A stretch of 64,000 bases of DNA, from the NCBI GenBank assembly GCA_036227345.1, contig CP109468.1, positions 8,432,001-8,496,000 of the forward strand, in the 5' to 3' direction. The translations under genes and the position numbers were made by a program. This DNA is from Streptomyces sp. NBC_01463. Lineage in GTDB: Bacteria > Actinomycetota > Actinomycetes > Streptomycetales > Streptomycetaceae. Shown in pieces: positions 49,499 to 58,356 of this stretch; within the stretch, counting starts at the first letter, position 1; each line of letters opens with the position of its first letter. Under the pieces are notes generated by a model. That model saw only the letters and a program-made list of their open reading frames with translations, was not told the origin of the DNA and did no database searches.

Positions 49499-49929
49499 GA
49501 GACACCGACCCCGGTCGTCCGCTCGCGCACGCCCTCGGACAGCAGCGACGTCAGCGTGAGACCACCGAGGACCGCCGCGGCCTCCGCCTCGACCCGGCGC
49601 CACACCCCGGGCAGGGCCACGGCGGGCCCGGGATAGTCGAGCCCGGCCAGCGAGTCGCCGCGCAGAGTGATCACCTCGCCGTCGACAGCGCGCACGACGT
49701 CCAGCAACGAGATCTCACCGGCCGGACGGCCGAGCCAGTAACCGCCTTCGCAGCCGCGCTGGCTGCGCACCAGGCCTGCTCTGCGCAACTCGCCCACCAC
49801 GGACTTCAGGAACCGGAACGGGATCTCCTGCGAGGATGCGATGGCCTCACAGGTCAGGGGACGGCCAGGCTCACGGGCGAGCTCCAGGAGGGCCCGCGTG
49901 GCGTAGTCCGCCTTCGCGGAGATATGCAT
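49495..49929 (-). CDS. Rrf2-family transcriptional regulator
   Basis: A 144-residue protein: MHISAKADYATRALLELAREPGRPLTCEAIASSQEIPFRFLKSVVGELRRAGLVRSQRGCEGGYWLGRPAGEISLLDVVRAVDGEV, the complete Rrf2 winged helix with the 'SxRGxxGGYxL' wing. The three-Cys iron-sulfur ligand set of IscR/NsrR is absent (one Cys in the wing only), so it is closer to the CymR type, which controls cysteine metabolism. It heads a two-gene unit with the DsbA-like gene, and its divergent promoter region shares an 11-mer with the importer promoter. Confidence 0.9.
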   Translation of the reverse strand: MHISAKADYATRALLELAREPGRPLTCEAIASSQEIPFRFLKSVVGELRRAGLVRSQRGCEGGYWLGRPAGEISLLDVVRAVDGEVITLRGDSLAGLDYPGPAVALPGVWRRVEAEAAAVLGGLTLTSLLSEGVRERTTGVGVS

Positions 49930-49966
49930 GCCCACATCATGCACGAAGGCCCGCCCCACACCCGGG

Positions 49967-49998
49967 TTTCCCGCCATTCCGCCCGTTCATTGCGGGAA
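49967..49998. promoter_or_regulatory. Imperfect inverted repeat upstream of rrf2
   Basis: TTCCCGCCAT (49968-49977) and ATTGCGGGAA (49989-49998) match at 9 of 10 positions with an 11-nt spacer, just upstream of the rrf2 start. A second pair CATTGC (49999-50004)/GCAATG (50017-50022) follows. These are candidate autoregulatory sites. Confidence 0.45.
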
Positions 49999-50017
49999 CA
50001 TTGCCGCAGGTGAAACG

Positions 50018-50060
50018 CAATGGACACCTCTTGACATCCTTTTCGGCGCCCCTCTAGCGT
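50018..50060 (+). promoter_or_regulatory. Cupin promoter with shared CAATGGACACC motif
   Basis: -35 TTGACA (50031-50036), an 18-nt spacer and -10 TAGCGT (50055-50060) end 7 nt before the cupin ATG, so the message should be leaderless. CAATGGACACC (50018-50028) lies directly before the -35; the same 11-mer abuts the TTGACA of the importer operon promoter. Confidence 0.7.
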
Positions 50061-50067
50061 CCCTGCC

Positions 50068-50574
50068 ATGAGCGAGCCGCTGACGACCCCCGGTGAGGGC
50101 TTCCACCCCCACCTCCACGACACCCCGGGCCGCCCGGACGCGCCCTTGCGCACCCGCGTGCACCACATCCGTGCGGACGCCCTGGACGGCGACACCGCCC
50201 AGACCGGAGGCATGCGCAGGTTCGCCGCCATCAGCGGAAAGACCGTCGGCTCCGAGAAACTGTGGATGGGCCAGACCCACGTGGCCCCCGCGACCTCGTC
50301 CTCCGACCACCACCACGGCGAGTCCGAGACCGCGATCCATGTGGTGAGCGGCCACCCCGAGTTCGTCTTCCTCGACGGATCGGGCGACGAACCGGAGGAG
50401 GTACGGCTGCGCACCTCGCCCGGCGACTACATCTTCGTCCCCCCGTTCGTCCCGCACCGCGAGGAGAACCCCGACCCCGCCGAGGAGGCCGTGGTCGTCA
50501 TCGCCCGCAGCACCCAGGAGGCGATCGTCGTCAACCTGCCCAGGCTGTACGCCCTTCCGGCCGACGAGGACTGA
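50068..50574 (+). CDS. Cupin-domain protein
   Basis: A 168-residue single-cupin protein. SSDHHHGESETAIHVVSGHPEFVFLDG contains the first motif (HxHxxxE-like metal ligands in HHHGESE), and SPGDYIFVPPFVPHREENPD the second (PGDxxxxPxxxxH). The metal site is complete, so it could be a dioxygenase, isomerase or metal-dependent binding protein. It has no Shine-Dalgarno site and starts 7 nt after the -10. The divergent Rrf2 regulator and shared operator-like 11-mer suggest it belongs to the same regulon as the sulfur-type importer. Confidence 0.85.
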   Translation: MSEPLTTPGEGFHPHLHDTPGRPDAPLRTRVHHIRADALDGDTAQTGGMRRFAAISGKTVGSEKLWMGQTHVAPATSSSDHHHGESETAIHVVSGHPEFVFLDGSGDEPEEVRLRTSPGDYIFVPPFVPHREENPDPAEEAVVVIARSTQEAIVVNLPRLYALPADED

Positions 50575-50678
50575 GCGGGGCGGTGCCTCTAGCGGGGCAC
50601 CAGCTCGGCCATTGCGGGGCGGGAGCGACGGGTTGCCGGCCCGAGAACGTGGCGGTCCCGGTCGGTGCTGACGAACCA

Positions 50679-51251
50679 TCAGCGCAGATCCAGACGCATC
50701 AGGACCCGGGGATGTCCCGCCAGCACGGACGTGGTGTCGGAGGCGTGGGTGAATCCGGCGCGCTCGAAGTTCTTCCGCAGCCCGGCGTACGCCATCGTCA
50801 GGTCGGCCTTGGCGCCGCGGTTGTCGAGGGGATAGGCCTCGATCATCGGCGCGCCGTGGGTGCGGGCGAATTCCACCGCTCCCGTGATCAGGGCGTGCGA
50901 GATCCCCTGCTTCCGGTGACCGGGCCGCACGCGGATGCACCACAGCGACCAGACGGGCAGGTCGTCGATGTGCGGAATCCTGCGGCTGCGCGCGAACGTG
51001 GTGTCCGCGCGCGGCGCGACCGCGGCCCAGCCGACCGGTTCGTCGCCGTCGTAGGCGAGCACGCCGGGAGGGGGCTCCTTGCGGCACAGCTCGGCCACGT
51101 ACTCTGCCCGCGCCGGTCCGCGGAGCTCGTTGTTGAGGGCGGACGGGATGCGGTGGCTCAGGCAGAAGCAGACGTTGGCGGCCGGTGACTTCGGGCCGAC
51201 GAGGGTGCGGACATCGTCGAAGTCCGATGCCGGGCGCACTTCAATGGTCAT
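50679..51251 (-). CDS. GNAT-family N-acetyltransferase
   Basis: A 190-residue protein with the GNAT strand VLAYDGDEPVGWAAVAPR, the central LPVWSLWCIRVRPGHRKQGISHALITGAVEFARTHG (R-x-x-G-x-G/S acetyl-CoA loop in motif A) and a late AGLRKNFERAGFTHASDTTSVLAGHPRVLMRLDL. An N-terminal extension with CFCLSH is typical of the 'YjdJ/DUF-type' actinobacterial GNATs. The acceptor is unknown. It is the only gene in a 100-270 bp spaced neighbourhood and converges with the cupin gene. Confidence 0.8.
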   Translation of the reverse strand: MTIEVRPASDFDDVRTLVGPKSPAANVCFCLSHRIPSALNNELRGPARAEYVAELCRKEPPPGVLAYDGDEPVGWAAVAPRADTTFARSRRIPHIDDLPVWSLWCIRVRPGHRKQGISHALITGAVEFARTHGAPMIEAYPLDNRGAKADLTMAYAGLRKNFERAGFTHASDTTSVLAGHPRVLMRLDLR

Positions 51252-51518
51252 GACGTCACCCTGACACGGGGAGAGGGAGGCCGTGCCCAGGACGGCTCGC
51301 GCGGTGCGTCGATTCCGGTGCGGCGCGCCGGTCCGTGGGGACCGCGGGACAGGCCCGAAGCGGACGTGGCGGATGGCCATATGGCCCGTAACGCGCAGGC
51401 GTTGTCCTTCGACAGGGCGGCCGCCGGCTGCGCGTCACGTTCGATGTCACGGAACACATGCGGGACCTGATCTCCCGGCTGCTGTGGAGAGCCTCGTCGC
51501 ACGAATTAGGCTCCCTAC

Positions 51519-51959
51519 ATGACGATCATCGTGCGGACAGCGGCCGAAGACGATCTGCCGGATCTGCTGACCCTCTACAGCGAACTGAACCCCGACGACG
51601 CCCCGTTGTCCCGGACGACTGCGGCTGCCGTGTGGGCCGACATGTCGCGGCAGGGCGGACGTACCGTCCTGGTGGCCGATGCCGACGGTGCTGTGGCCGG
51701 AACCGCCGACTGCCTCGTGATGCCGAACCTCACCCGCGGCGGACGGGCCATCCTGTTCGTGGAGAACGTCGTGGTGGCCGGCTCCTTCCGGCGTCACGGT
51801 GTCGGCCGGCTGCTGATGGACGCCGCCGTCCGGCTGGGCGAGACGGCGGGCTGCTACAAGATCCAGCTGCTGGCGGCGGACGACGCGTACGTCCACACCT
51901 TCTACGAAGCATGTGGTTTCAAGGCACTGGCGCAAGGCTTCCGCCGCTACCTCTCCTAG
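51519..51959 (+). CDS. GNAT-family N-acetyltransferase
   Basis: A 146-residue compact GNAT: MTIIVRTAAEDDLPDLLTLYSELNPDDAPLS at the start, VLVADADGAVAGTADCLVMPNL, ENVVVAGSFRRHGVGRLLMDAAVRLGE (RRHGVG acetyl-CoA loop) and YVHTFYEACGFKALAQGFRRYL. It resembles small aminoglycoside- or amino-acid-modifying acetyltransferases; the substrate is open. TAGGCT, a -10-like hexamer, ends 6 nt before the ATG and no ribosome binding site is seen, so it is probably leaderless. Confidence 0.85.
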   Translation: MTIIVRTAAEDDLPDLLTLYSELNPDDAPLSRTTAAAVWADMSRQGGRTVLVADADGAVAGTADCLVMPNLTRGGRAILFVENVVVAGSFRRHGVGRLLMDAAVRLGETAGCYKIQLLAADDAYVHTFYEACGFKALAQGFRRYLS

Positions 51960-52064
51960 CCCGTTCGTCCCCGTTCCGCGCCGGACGAAATTGGGCTGCG
52001 CGCATCATCCGGCCTCCGCATACTGGGCGGACTCCGACTCCCCGGCTCTAAGGACCCCTTCAGC

Positions 52065-53126
52065 GTGCAGGCCGCCGTCACCGTCACTCCCGCCCAGATC
52101 CCCGAACTGCTCCTCGGGCTCGCGACCGTGCGGCCCGTGTTCCTCTGGGGAGCGCCCGGGATCGGGAAGTCGTCGCTCGTACGGAAGTTCGCCGACGCGC
52201 TGGGCATGGAGTGCGTCAGCCTCCTGGGAACGCAGCTCGCGCCGGAGGACCTCATCGGTGTCCCGCAGATCCGCGACGGGCGCTCCGTCTTCTGCCCGCC
52301 GGAGGCCATCGCCCGCGACGAGCCGTACTGCCTCTTCCTCGACGAGCTCAACGCCGCCACCCCCGACGTCCAGAAGGCCTTCTACTCGCTGATCCTGGAC
52401 CGGCGGATCGGGTCGTACGAGCTGCCCGCCGGGTCGATCGTCATCGGAGCCGGCAACCGCGCCACCGACAACGCGCTGGCGCGGCCCATCGCCTCCGCGC
52501 TCGTCAACCGCCTCACCCACGTCCATCTGCGGGCCTCGGCGGCGGACTGGCTGGTGTGGGCGGGGGAGAACGGCATCCACCCGTGGGTGACGGACTACCT
52601 CGTCGACCGGCCCGACCACCTCTGGTCGCAGCCGCCCAAGACCGAGGAGCCGTTCTCCACACCCCGGTCCTGGCACATGCTGTCCGACGCCCTGCACTCC
52701 TTCGGGCCGGACATCGACGAGGAGACGCTGAAGGTCGTCGTGCACGGCACGCTGACACCCACCCACGCCGTCTCCTTCTGCGGCTACGCCAAGATCGTGC
52801 GCCACACCTTCGGCATCGAGGCGATCCTCAAGGGAGACGCCTCCTGGCCCGCCCGACCGGAGGACCGCGACCTGCTCTACTACCTGGCCGAGGCGTTCCG
52901 CGGACGGCTGGTGAAGGAACTGCCGCGGCGCAAGGAACACGTGTCCCCGGCGATGCGGCAGACCTCCTACCGGGCCAAGTCGCTGCTCGTGCAACTGGCC
53001 GAGATCTCCGTCGAGGTCGCGCAGACCGTCATCGCGGACGACTCCGACGGCCTGCCGGTGCTGCCCGCCTGGTTCCTCGTCGACGCCGCACGCGACATGC
53101 CGAGACTCGTCGAGGCGCGGCGATGA
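52065..53126 (+). CDS. MoxR-type AAA+ ATPase
   Basis: A 353-residue ATPase with a GTG start. Walker A is GAPGIGKSS (about 29-37), Walker B CLFLDELNAA, sensor 1 IVIGAGNRATDN and an arginine-finger region ALVNRLTHVHL; the rest is the lid with winged additions. This places it in the MoxR/McrB-like AAA branch. Its stop overlaps the start of the metallopeptidase/vWA gene (ATGA), so the two products are made together and probably form an ATPase-adaptor complex that remodels a substrate. Confidence 0.9.
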   Translation: MQAAVTVTPAQIPELLLGLATVRPVFLWGAPGIGKSSLVRKFADALGMECVSLLGTQLAPEDLIGVPQIRDGRSVFCPPEAIARDEPYCLFLDELNAATPDVQKAFYSLILDRRIGSYELPAGSIVIGAGNRATDNALARPIASALVNRLTHVHLRASAADWLVWAGENGIHPWVTDYLVDRPDHLWSQPPKTEEPFSTPRSWHMLSDALHSFGPDIDEETLKVVVHGTLTPTHAVSFCGYAKIVRHTFGIEAILKGDASWPARPEDRDLLYYLAEAFRGRLVKELPRRKEHVSPAMRQTSYRAKSLLVQLAEISVEVAQTVIADDSDGLPVLPAWFLVDAARDMPRLVEARR

Positions 53127-54964
53127 CCCCCGCCGCCGGCCGGCGCGGGAACGGCAAGGGAGGGAAGGGTGGCACGGGTGGCACCTCCGACCCGGCCACC
53201 GAGGCGTTCGCAGCCGGGCTCGCCATGGCGAAGCGCAACCCCGCCTTCGCCGGCGTCGAGGCATCCGTGTGCAGAAGGACCGGCTGCGATCTGACCCCGG
53301 CCGGGGGCCTGGCAGCCGTCACGTCCAACGGCACCCTCCACCTGCACCCCGCCAAGCGGGCGGATCCGGCCGAGTGGGCCTGGGCCCTGGCCCACTGCCT
53401 GCTGCATCTGGGCTTCGGACATGTACCGGCCTCCGCGGACGACCCGCGCGAACAGCCCGACCGGTTCGACCTCGCGGCGCGCTGCGTGGTCGTCAACCGC
53501 TTCCTGCTCACGCACCCCACCGGGCGTCCGCCCACCGACCTGCCGGACTCCTACCCCGGTGGCGACGAGGAGCAGCTCGCCGCACGCTGGCGCCGTGACG
53601 GCATCCCCGCCGCGTACGAGCACTGCGGTACCGCGGGCACGCACCCGGACCAGGTCCTCACCACCTGGCGGACCTGGAACAACTCCGCCGTGCCGGACTG
53701 GGAGACGGCCTTCGCCCACGCGCTCACCCGCAGCGTCTCCGCCGCCATGGACGTGGCGGGCGGCCGTCGGGACAGCATCACCGGGGTGCGCGCACCACAA
53801 CGCCCCTGGGACCGGGCCCTGAACTGGTTCGTCTCCTCCTACCCCCTGCTCGGCGGGATCGCCGCGGGCCTCACCGTCGTGGCCGACGCCGAACTGGCCC
53901 GCTCGCAGAACATCGCCGTCGCCGCGGTGAGCCCCGCGGCCGGCGAGATCTACGTCAACCCGCTGCGCACGTTCACCGACGAGGAATGGCGCTTCGTCCT
54001 CGCCCACGAGATGCTGCACGCCGCGCTGCGCCACGGTGAACGCCGCGGCAGCCGCGACTCGTTCCTCTTCAACGTCGCCGCGGACTACGTCGTCAACGAC
54101 TGGCTCGTCCAGATGCGCGTGGGCGACATGCCCGAAGGGCTGCTGTACGACCCCGAACTGCGCGGCCTGTCCGCCGAGGAGGTGTACGACCGTATCGCGG
54201 GCGACCTGCGCCTGCGGCGCCGCCTCGCGACGCTCAGGGGCAGGGGCACCGGCGACATCCTCGACGAGCCGCTGCCGCACGCGAAGGCGCGTGCGTACAC
54301 CGACCTGGACGAGTTCTACCGGCGCGGGCTGGTCCAGGGCTTCGACCTGCACCGGTACGGCGAGCGCGGCCTGCTCCCCGCCGGACTCGTCCAGGAGATC
54401 CGGGCCCTGGCCCACCCGCCCGTGCCGTGGGACGCGGAACTCGCCCGCTGGTTCGACGAGTTCGTCCCGCGCCCCGAGCCCGTACGGTCCTACGCGCGGC
54501 CGGCACGGCGGCAGGCGTCGACACCGGACATCCCGCGCGCGGGCCGCTGCTTCCCGCCCGAGGAGACGGCCCGCTGCACCTTCGGTGTCGTCCTCGACAC
54601 CTCCGGCTCGATGAGCACCGTCCTGCTCGGCAAGGCCCTCGGCGCCATCGCCTCGTACGCGGAGGCCCGCGACGTACCGGCGGCGCGCGTCGTCTTCTGC
54701 GACGCGGCAGCCTACGACGCCGGCTATCTGCCGCCGTCCGAGATCGCCGGCCGGGTCAGGGTCCGGGGCCGCGGCGGCACCGAACTCCAGCCCGGAGTCG
54801 ACCTGTTGCGGCGCGCCGACGACTTCCCGCCGACGGCCCCGCTGCTCCTCATCACCGACGGCTGGTGCGACACCCTGCGGATCCGGCGCGAGCACGCCTT
54901 CCTCATCCCGCAGGGTGCCTCCCTGCCGTTCACACCCCGCGGGCCGGTCTTCCGGCTCAACTGA
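53123..54964 (+). CDS. Metallopeptidase-like/vWA protein (DUF2201 type)
   Basis: A 613-residue protein. An N-terminal domain (about 1-330) ends with the zinc-peptidase-like helix LAHEMLHAALRHGERR; HEMLH (residues 295-299) is the HExxH site, with further acidic and His residues following. A linker with DELLP-type segments leads to a C-terminal vWA-like domain (about 485-613) carrying the MIDAS motif DTSGS (Asp492) and GTELQPGVDL with the third metal residue. This is the DUF2201_N + VWA_2 arrangement that accompanies MoxR ATPases. Its start overlaps the MoxR stop, indicating coupled synthesis. Confidence 0.85.
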   Translation: MTPAAGRRGNGKGGKGGTGGTSDPATEAFAAGLAMAKRNPAFAGVEASVCRRTGCDLTPAGGLAAVTSNGTLHLHPAKRADPAEWAWALAHCLLHLGFGHVPASADDPREQPDRFDLAARCVVVNRFLLTHPTGRPPTDLPDSYPGGDEEQLAARWRRDGIPAAYEHCGTAGTHPDQVLTTWRTWNNSAVPDWETAFAHALTRSVSAAMDVAGGRRDSITGVRAPQRPWDRALNWFVSSYPLLGGIAAGLTVVADAELARSQNIAVAAVSPAAGEIYVNPLRTFTDEEWRFVLAHEMLHAALRHGERRGSRDSFLFNVAADYVVNDWLVQMRVGDMPEGLLYDPELRGLSAEEVYDRIAGDLRLRRRLATLRGRGTGDILDEPLPHAKARAYTDLDEFYRRGLVQGFDLHRYGERGLLPAGLVQEIRALAHPPVPWDAELARWFDEFVPRPEPVRSYARPARRQASTPDIPRAGRCFPPEETARCTFGVVLDTSGSMSTVLLGKALGAIASYAEARDVPAARVVFCDAAAYDAGYLPPSEIAGRVRVRGRGGTELQPGVDLLRRADDFPPTAPLLLITDGWCDTLRIRREHAFLIPQGASLPFTPRGPVFRLN

Positions 54965-54981
54965 TCCCGAGAGGGTCCGCC

Positions 54982-57900
54982 TCAGGCGGTCTCGATGAGC
55001 AGATCACCCGCTTCGACCTGCTGTACCCTGCCGATCGCGAGCCGCCGCACCACGCCCGCGGACTGGGCGGTGATCGACGCCTCCATCTTCATCGCCTCGA
55101 TGGTGGCGACCGTCTGACCGGCCGAGACCGACGCGCCCTCCTCCACCTGAAGCGTCACGACACCGGCGAACGGCGCGGCCACATGGCCCTGATTGCCTCG
55201 GTCCGCCTTCTCGGCCGCCTTGACGTCCGTGGCGACGGACCTGTCCCGAACCGACACCGGCCGCAACTGCCCGTTGAGGGTCGCCAGTACGCTGCGGAAG
55301 CCGCGCTCGTCGGCCTCGGAGATCGCCTCCAGCTCGATCAGCAGGGTGACACCCGGGTCGAGCGTGACCGTGTGCTCGGTCTCCGTCTCCAGGCCGTACA
55401 GGAAGTCCTGCGTCGGCAGCACGGACGTGTCGCCGTACGCCTCCCGGTGGGCGTTGAACTCCTTGGTCGGGCCGGGGAACAGAAGCCGGTTCAGGGTCGC
55501 GCGCGGCGACTCCCGCAGACCCTGGAGGTCCTCGTCCGACAGCTGCGGCGCCTGCGCCTTCTCCGGACGGCCCTGCAGCGCACGCGTACGGAACGGCTCC
55601 GGCCAGCCACCGGGCGGGTCGCCCAGCTCACCGCGGAGGAACCCGATCACGGAATCCGGTACGTCGAACTTGCCCGGGTCCGACTCGAAGTCCGCCGCCT
55701 CGACACCCGCACCCACCAGATGCAGCGCCAGGTCGCCGACGACCTTCGACGACGGCGTCACCTTCACCAGCCGGCCCAGCATGCGGTCCGCCGCGGCGTA
55801 ACAGTCCTCGATGAGCTCGAACCGGTCGCCGAGGCCGAGCGCGATGGCCTGCTGGCGCAGGTTGGACAGCTGCCCGCCGGGGATCTCGTGGTGGTAGATC
55901 CGGCCGGTGGGCGAGGCGAGACCGGACTCGAAGGGGGCGTAGACCTTGCGGGTCGCCTCCCAGTACGGCTCCAGGTCACCGACCGCCTGGAGGGAGAGAC
56001 CGGTCGCACGCTCCGTGTGGTCGGTTGCCGCCACCAGCGCCGACAGAGGGGGCTGGCTGGTGGTGCCGGCCATGGACGCGACCGCCGCGTCCACCGCGTC
56101 CACTCCCGCGTCGATCGCGGCGATCAGCGTGCCGAGCTGTCCGCCCGCCGTGTCGTGGGTGTGCAGGTGCACCGGCAGGTCGAAGCGCTCGCGGAGCGCC
56201 GTGACGAGCGTACGGGCGGCCGGCGGCCGCAGCAGCCCGGCCATGTCCTTGATCGCGAGCACGTGGGCGCCCGCATCCACGATCTCCTCGGCCAGACGCA
56301 GGTAGTAGTCCAGCGTGTACAGGGTCTCGCCGGGATCCGACAGGTCGGCGGTGTAGCAGAGCGCGACCTCGGCGACCGAGGTCCCGGTGGCACGCACCGC
56401 GTCGATGGCCGGGCGCATCTGGGACACGTCGTTGAGGGCGTCGAAGATCCGGAAGATGTCCATCCCCGCGCTCGCGGCCTCGGCGACGAACGCCTCCGTG
56501 ACCTCGGTGGGGTAGGGCGTGTAGCCGACCGTGTTGCGGCCGCGCAGCAGCATCTGGGTGCAGATGTTGGGCACGGCCTCCCGGATCTTCACCAGCCGCT
56601 CCCACGGGTCCTCGGCGAGGAAGCGCAGCGCCACGTCGTAGGTGGCGCCTCCCCAGCATTCGAGGCTCAGCAGCTGCGGTGCGGTCCGGGCCACGTGCGG
56701 TGCGACGGCCAGCAGGTCACGGGTCCGTACGCGGGTGGCCAGCAGCGACTGGTGGGCGTCGCGGAACGTCGTGTCGGTCACGGCGACCGCCGACTGGGCG
56801 CGCAGCTCGGCGGCGAAGGCCTCCGGACCGAGAGCGGCGAGGCGCTGCCGCGAGCCGGCCGGCGGGGTGCCGGTCGGAAGAACGGGCAGCTTGTCCGCCG
56901 GGTCGATCACGGAAGGCCGGGGCCCGTACGGCCGGTTGACGGTCGTCTCGGCGAGATAGCCGAGCATGCGGCTGCCGCGGTCGGCCGACGGGCGGGCCCG
57001 GATCAGCTCCGGGTGCTCCTCGATGAAGCTCGTCGTGATGCGCCCGGCCCGGAAGTCCGGCTGGTCCAGCACCGCGCCCAGGAAGGGCAGGTTGGTCGCC
57101 ACACCGCGGATGCGGAACTCCGCGATGGCCCGGCGTGCCCGGCGGGCCGCGTTGCCGAAGTCGTGCCCGTGACAGGTCAGTTTGACCAGCATCGAGTCGA
57201 AGTGGGCGGACACCTCGGCGCCGGTGTGGACCGTGCCGCCGTCCAGCCGGACGCCGGGCCCGCCGGGGGAGCGGTAGGCGGAGATGGTGCCGGTGTCCGG
57301 CCGGAAGCCGTTGGCCGGGTCCTCCGTCGTGATGCGGCACTGCATCGCGGTGCCGTTGAGGGTGATGTCGTCCTGGGTGAGGTGCAGTTCGGGCAGCGTC
57401 ATACCGGCGGCGATGCGCAGCTGCGCGATCACCAGATCGCGCCCGGTGACCTGCTCGGTCACCGTGTGCTCGACCTGGATGCGCGGGTTCATCTCGATGA
57501 AGACGTGGTTGCCGCGCTCGTCGACGAGGAATTCGACGGTGCCCGCGTTCACGTAGCCGATGTGCCGCGCGAACGCGACGGCGTCGGCGCAGATCCGGTC
57601 CCGCAGGGCCGGGTCGAGGTTCGGGGCGGGCGCGATCTCGACGACCTTCTGGTGGCGGCGCTGCAAGGAGCAGTCCCGCTCGTACAGATGCACGACGTTG
57701 CCCGCCGCGTCCGCGAGGATCTGCACCTCGATGTGGCGGGGATTGATCACCGCCTGCTCCAGGAAGACCGTCGCGTCACCGAACGCGGACCTGGCCTCGC
57801 GCATCGCCGCGTCGATCGCCTCGCGCAGCTCACCCGGCTCCGCGACCCGGCGCATCCCGCGCCCGCCGCCACCGGCGACCGCCTTCACGAAGACCGGGAA

Positions 57901-58356
57901 GCCGATGTCACCCGAGGCGGCGACGAGCGCGTCGACGTCCTCCGACGGCTCGGACGACTTCAGCACCGGAACACCGGCCTCCCGGGCGGCCGCGACCGCC
58001 CGGGACTTGTTCCCCGTCAGGTTCAGCACCGAGGCCGGCGGCCCCACGAACGTGATCCCGGCCTCGGAGCACGCGGCCGCGAGGTCCGGGTTCTCCGACA
58101 GGAATCCGTACCCCGGGTAGACGGCGTCCGCGCCCGCCTTGCGGGCGGCCTTGATCACCTCGTCCACGGAGAGATAGGCCCGCACGGGATGCCCCTGCTC
58201 CCCGATCCGGTAGGCCTCGTCGGCCTTGGCCCGGTGCAGGGAGTTGCGGTCCTCGTGCGGATACACGGCCACGGTGGAGATTCCGAGCTCGAACGCCGCA
58301 CGAAACGCGCGGATCGCGATCTCCCCGCGGTTGGCGACCAATACCTTTTCGAACAT
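54982..58356 (-). CDS. pyc: Pyruvate carboxylase
   Basis: A 1124-residue multidomain biotin enzyme of the usual length for the single-chain type. The N-terminal biotin carboxylase (1-450; VLVANRGEIAIRAFRAAFELGI, ATP-grasp loop AVAGGGGRGMRRV, EMNPRIQVEHTVTEQVTG) is followed by the carboxyltransferase (about 500-800; TTFRDAHQSLLATRVRTRDL) and C-terminal biotinyl domain with EAMKME (Lys1090 is biotinylated). It carboxylates pyruvate to oxaloacetate with ATP and bicarbonate, the main anaplerotic step. The start MFEKV is preceded by GGGGAG. It is convergent with the metallopeptidase/vWA gene. Confidence 0.95.
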   Translation of the reverse strand: MFEKVLVANRGEIAIRAFRAAFELGISTVAVYPHEDRNSLHRAKADEAYRIGEQGHPVRAYLSVDEVIKAARKAGADAVYPGYGFLSENPDLAAACSEAGITFVGPPASVLNLTGNKSRAVAAAREAGVPVLKSSEPSEDVDALVAASGDIGFPVFVKAVAGGGGRGMRRVAEPGELREAIDAAMREARSAFGDATVFLEQAVINPRHIEVQILADAAGNVVHLYERDCSLQRRHQKVVEIAPAPNLDPALRDRICADAVAFARHIGYVNAGTVEFLVDERGNHVFIEMNPRIQVEHTVTEQVTGRDLVIAQLRIAAGMTLPELHLTQDDITLNGTAMQCRITTEDPANGFRPDTGTISAYRSPGGPGVRLDGGTVHTGAEVSAHFDSMLVKLTCHGHDFGNAARRARRAIAEFRIRGVATNLPFLGAVLDQPDFRAGRITTSFIEEHPELIRARPSADRGSRMLGYLAETTVNRPYGPRPSVIDPADKLPVLPTGTPPAGSRQRLAALGPEAFAAELRAQSAVAVTDTTFRDAHQSLLATRVRTRDLLAVAPHVARTAPQLLSLECWGGATYDVALRFLAEDPWERLVKIREAVPNICTQMLLRGRNTVGYTPYPTEVTEAFVAEAASAGMDIFRIFDALNDVSQMRPAIDAVRATGTSVAEVALCYTADLSDPGETLYTLDYYLRLAEEIVDAGAHVLAIKDMAGLLRPPAARTLVTALRERFDLPVHLHTHDTAGGQLGTLIAAIDAGVDAVDAAVASMAGTTSQPPLSALVAATDHTERATGLSLQAVGDLEPYWEATRKVYAPFESGLASPTGRIYHHEIPGGQLSNLRQQAIALGLGDRFELIEDCYAAADRMLGRLVKVTPSSKVVGDLALHLVGAGVEAADFESDPGKFDVPDSVIGFLRGELGDPPGGWPEPFRTRALQGRPEKAQAPQLSDEDLQGLRESPRATLNRLLFPGPTKEFNAHREAYGDTSVLPTQDFLYGLETETEHTVTLDPGVTLLIELEAISEADERGFRSVLATLNGQLRPVSVRDRSVATDVKAAEKADRGNQGHVAAPFAGVVTLQVEEGASVSAGQTVATIEAMKMEASITAQSAGVVRRLAIGRVQQVEAGDLLIETA

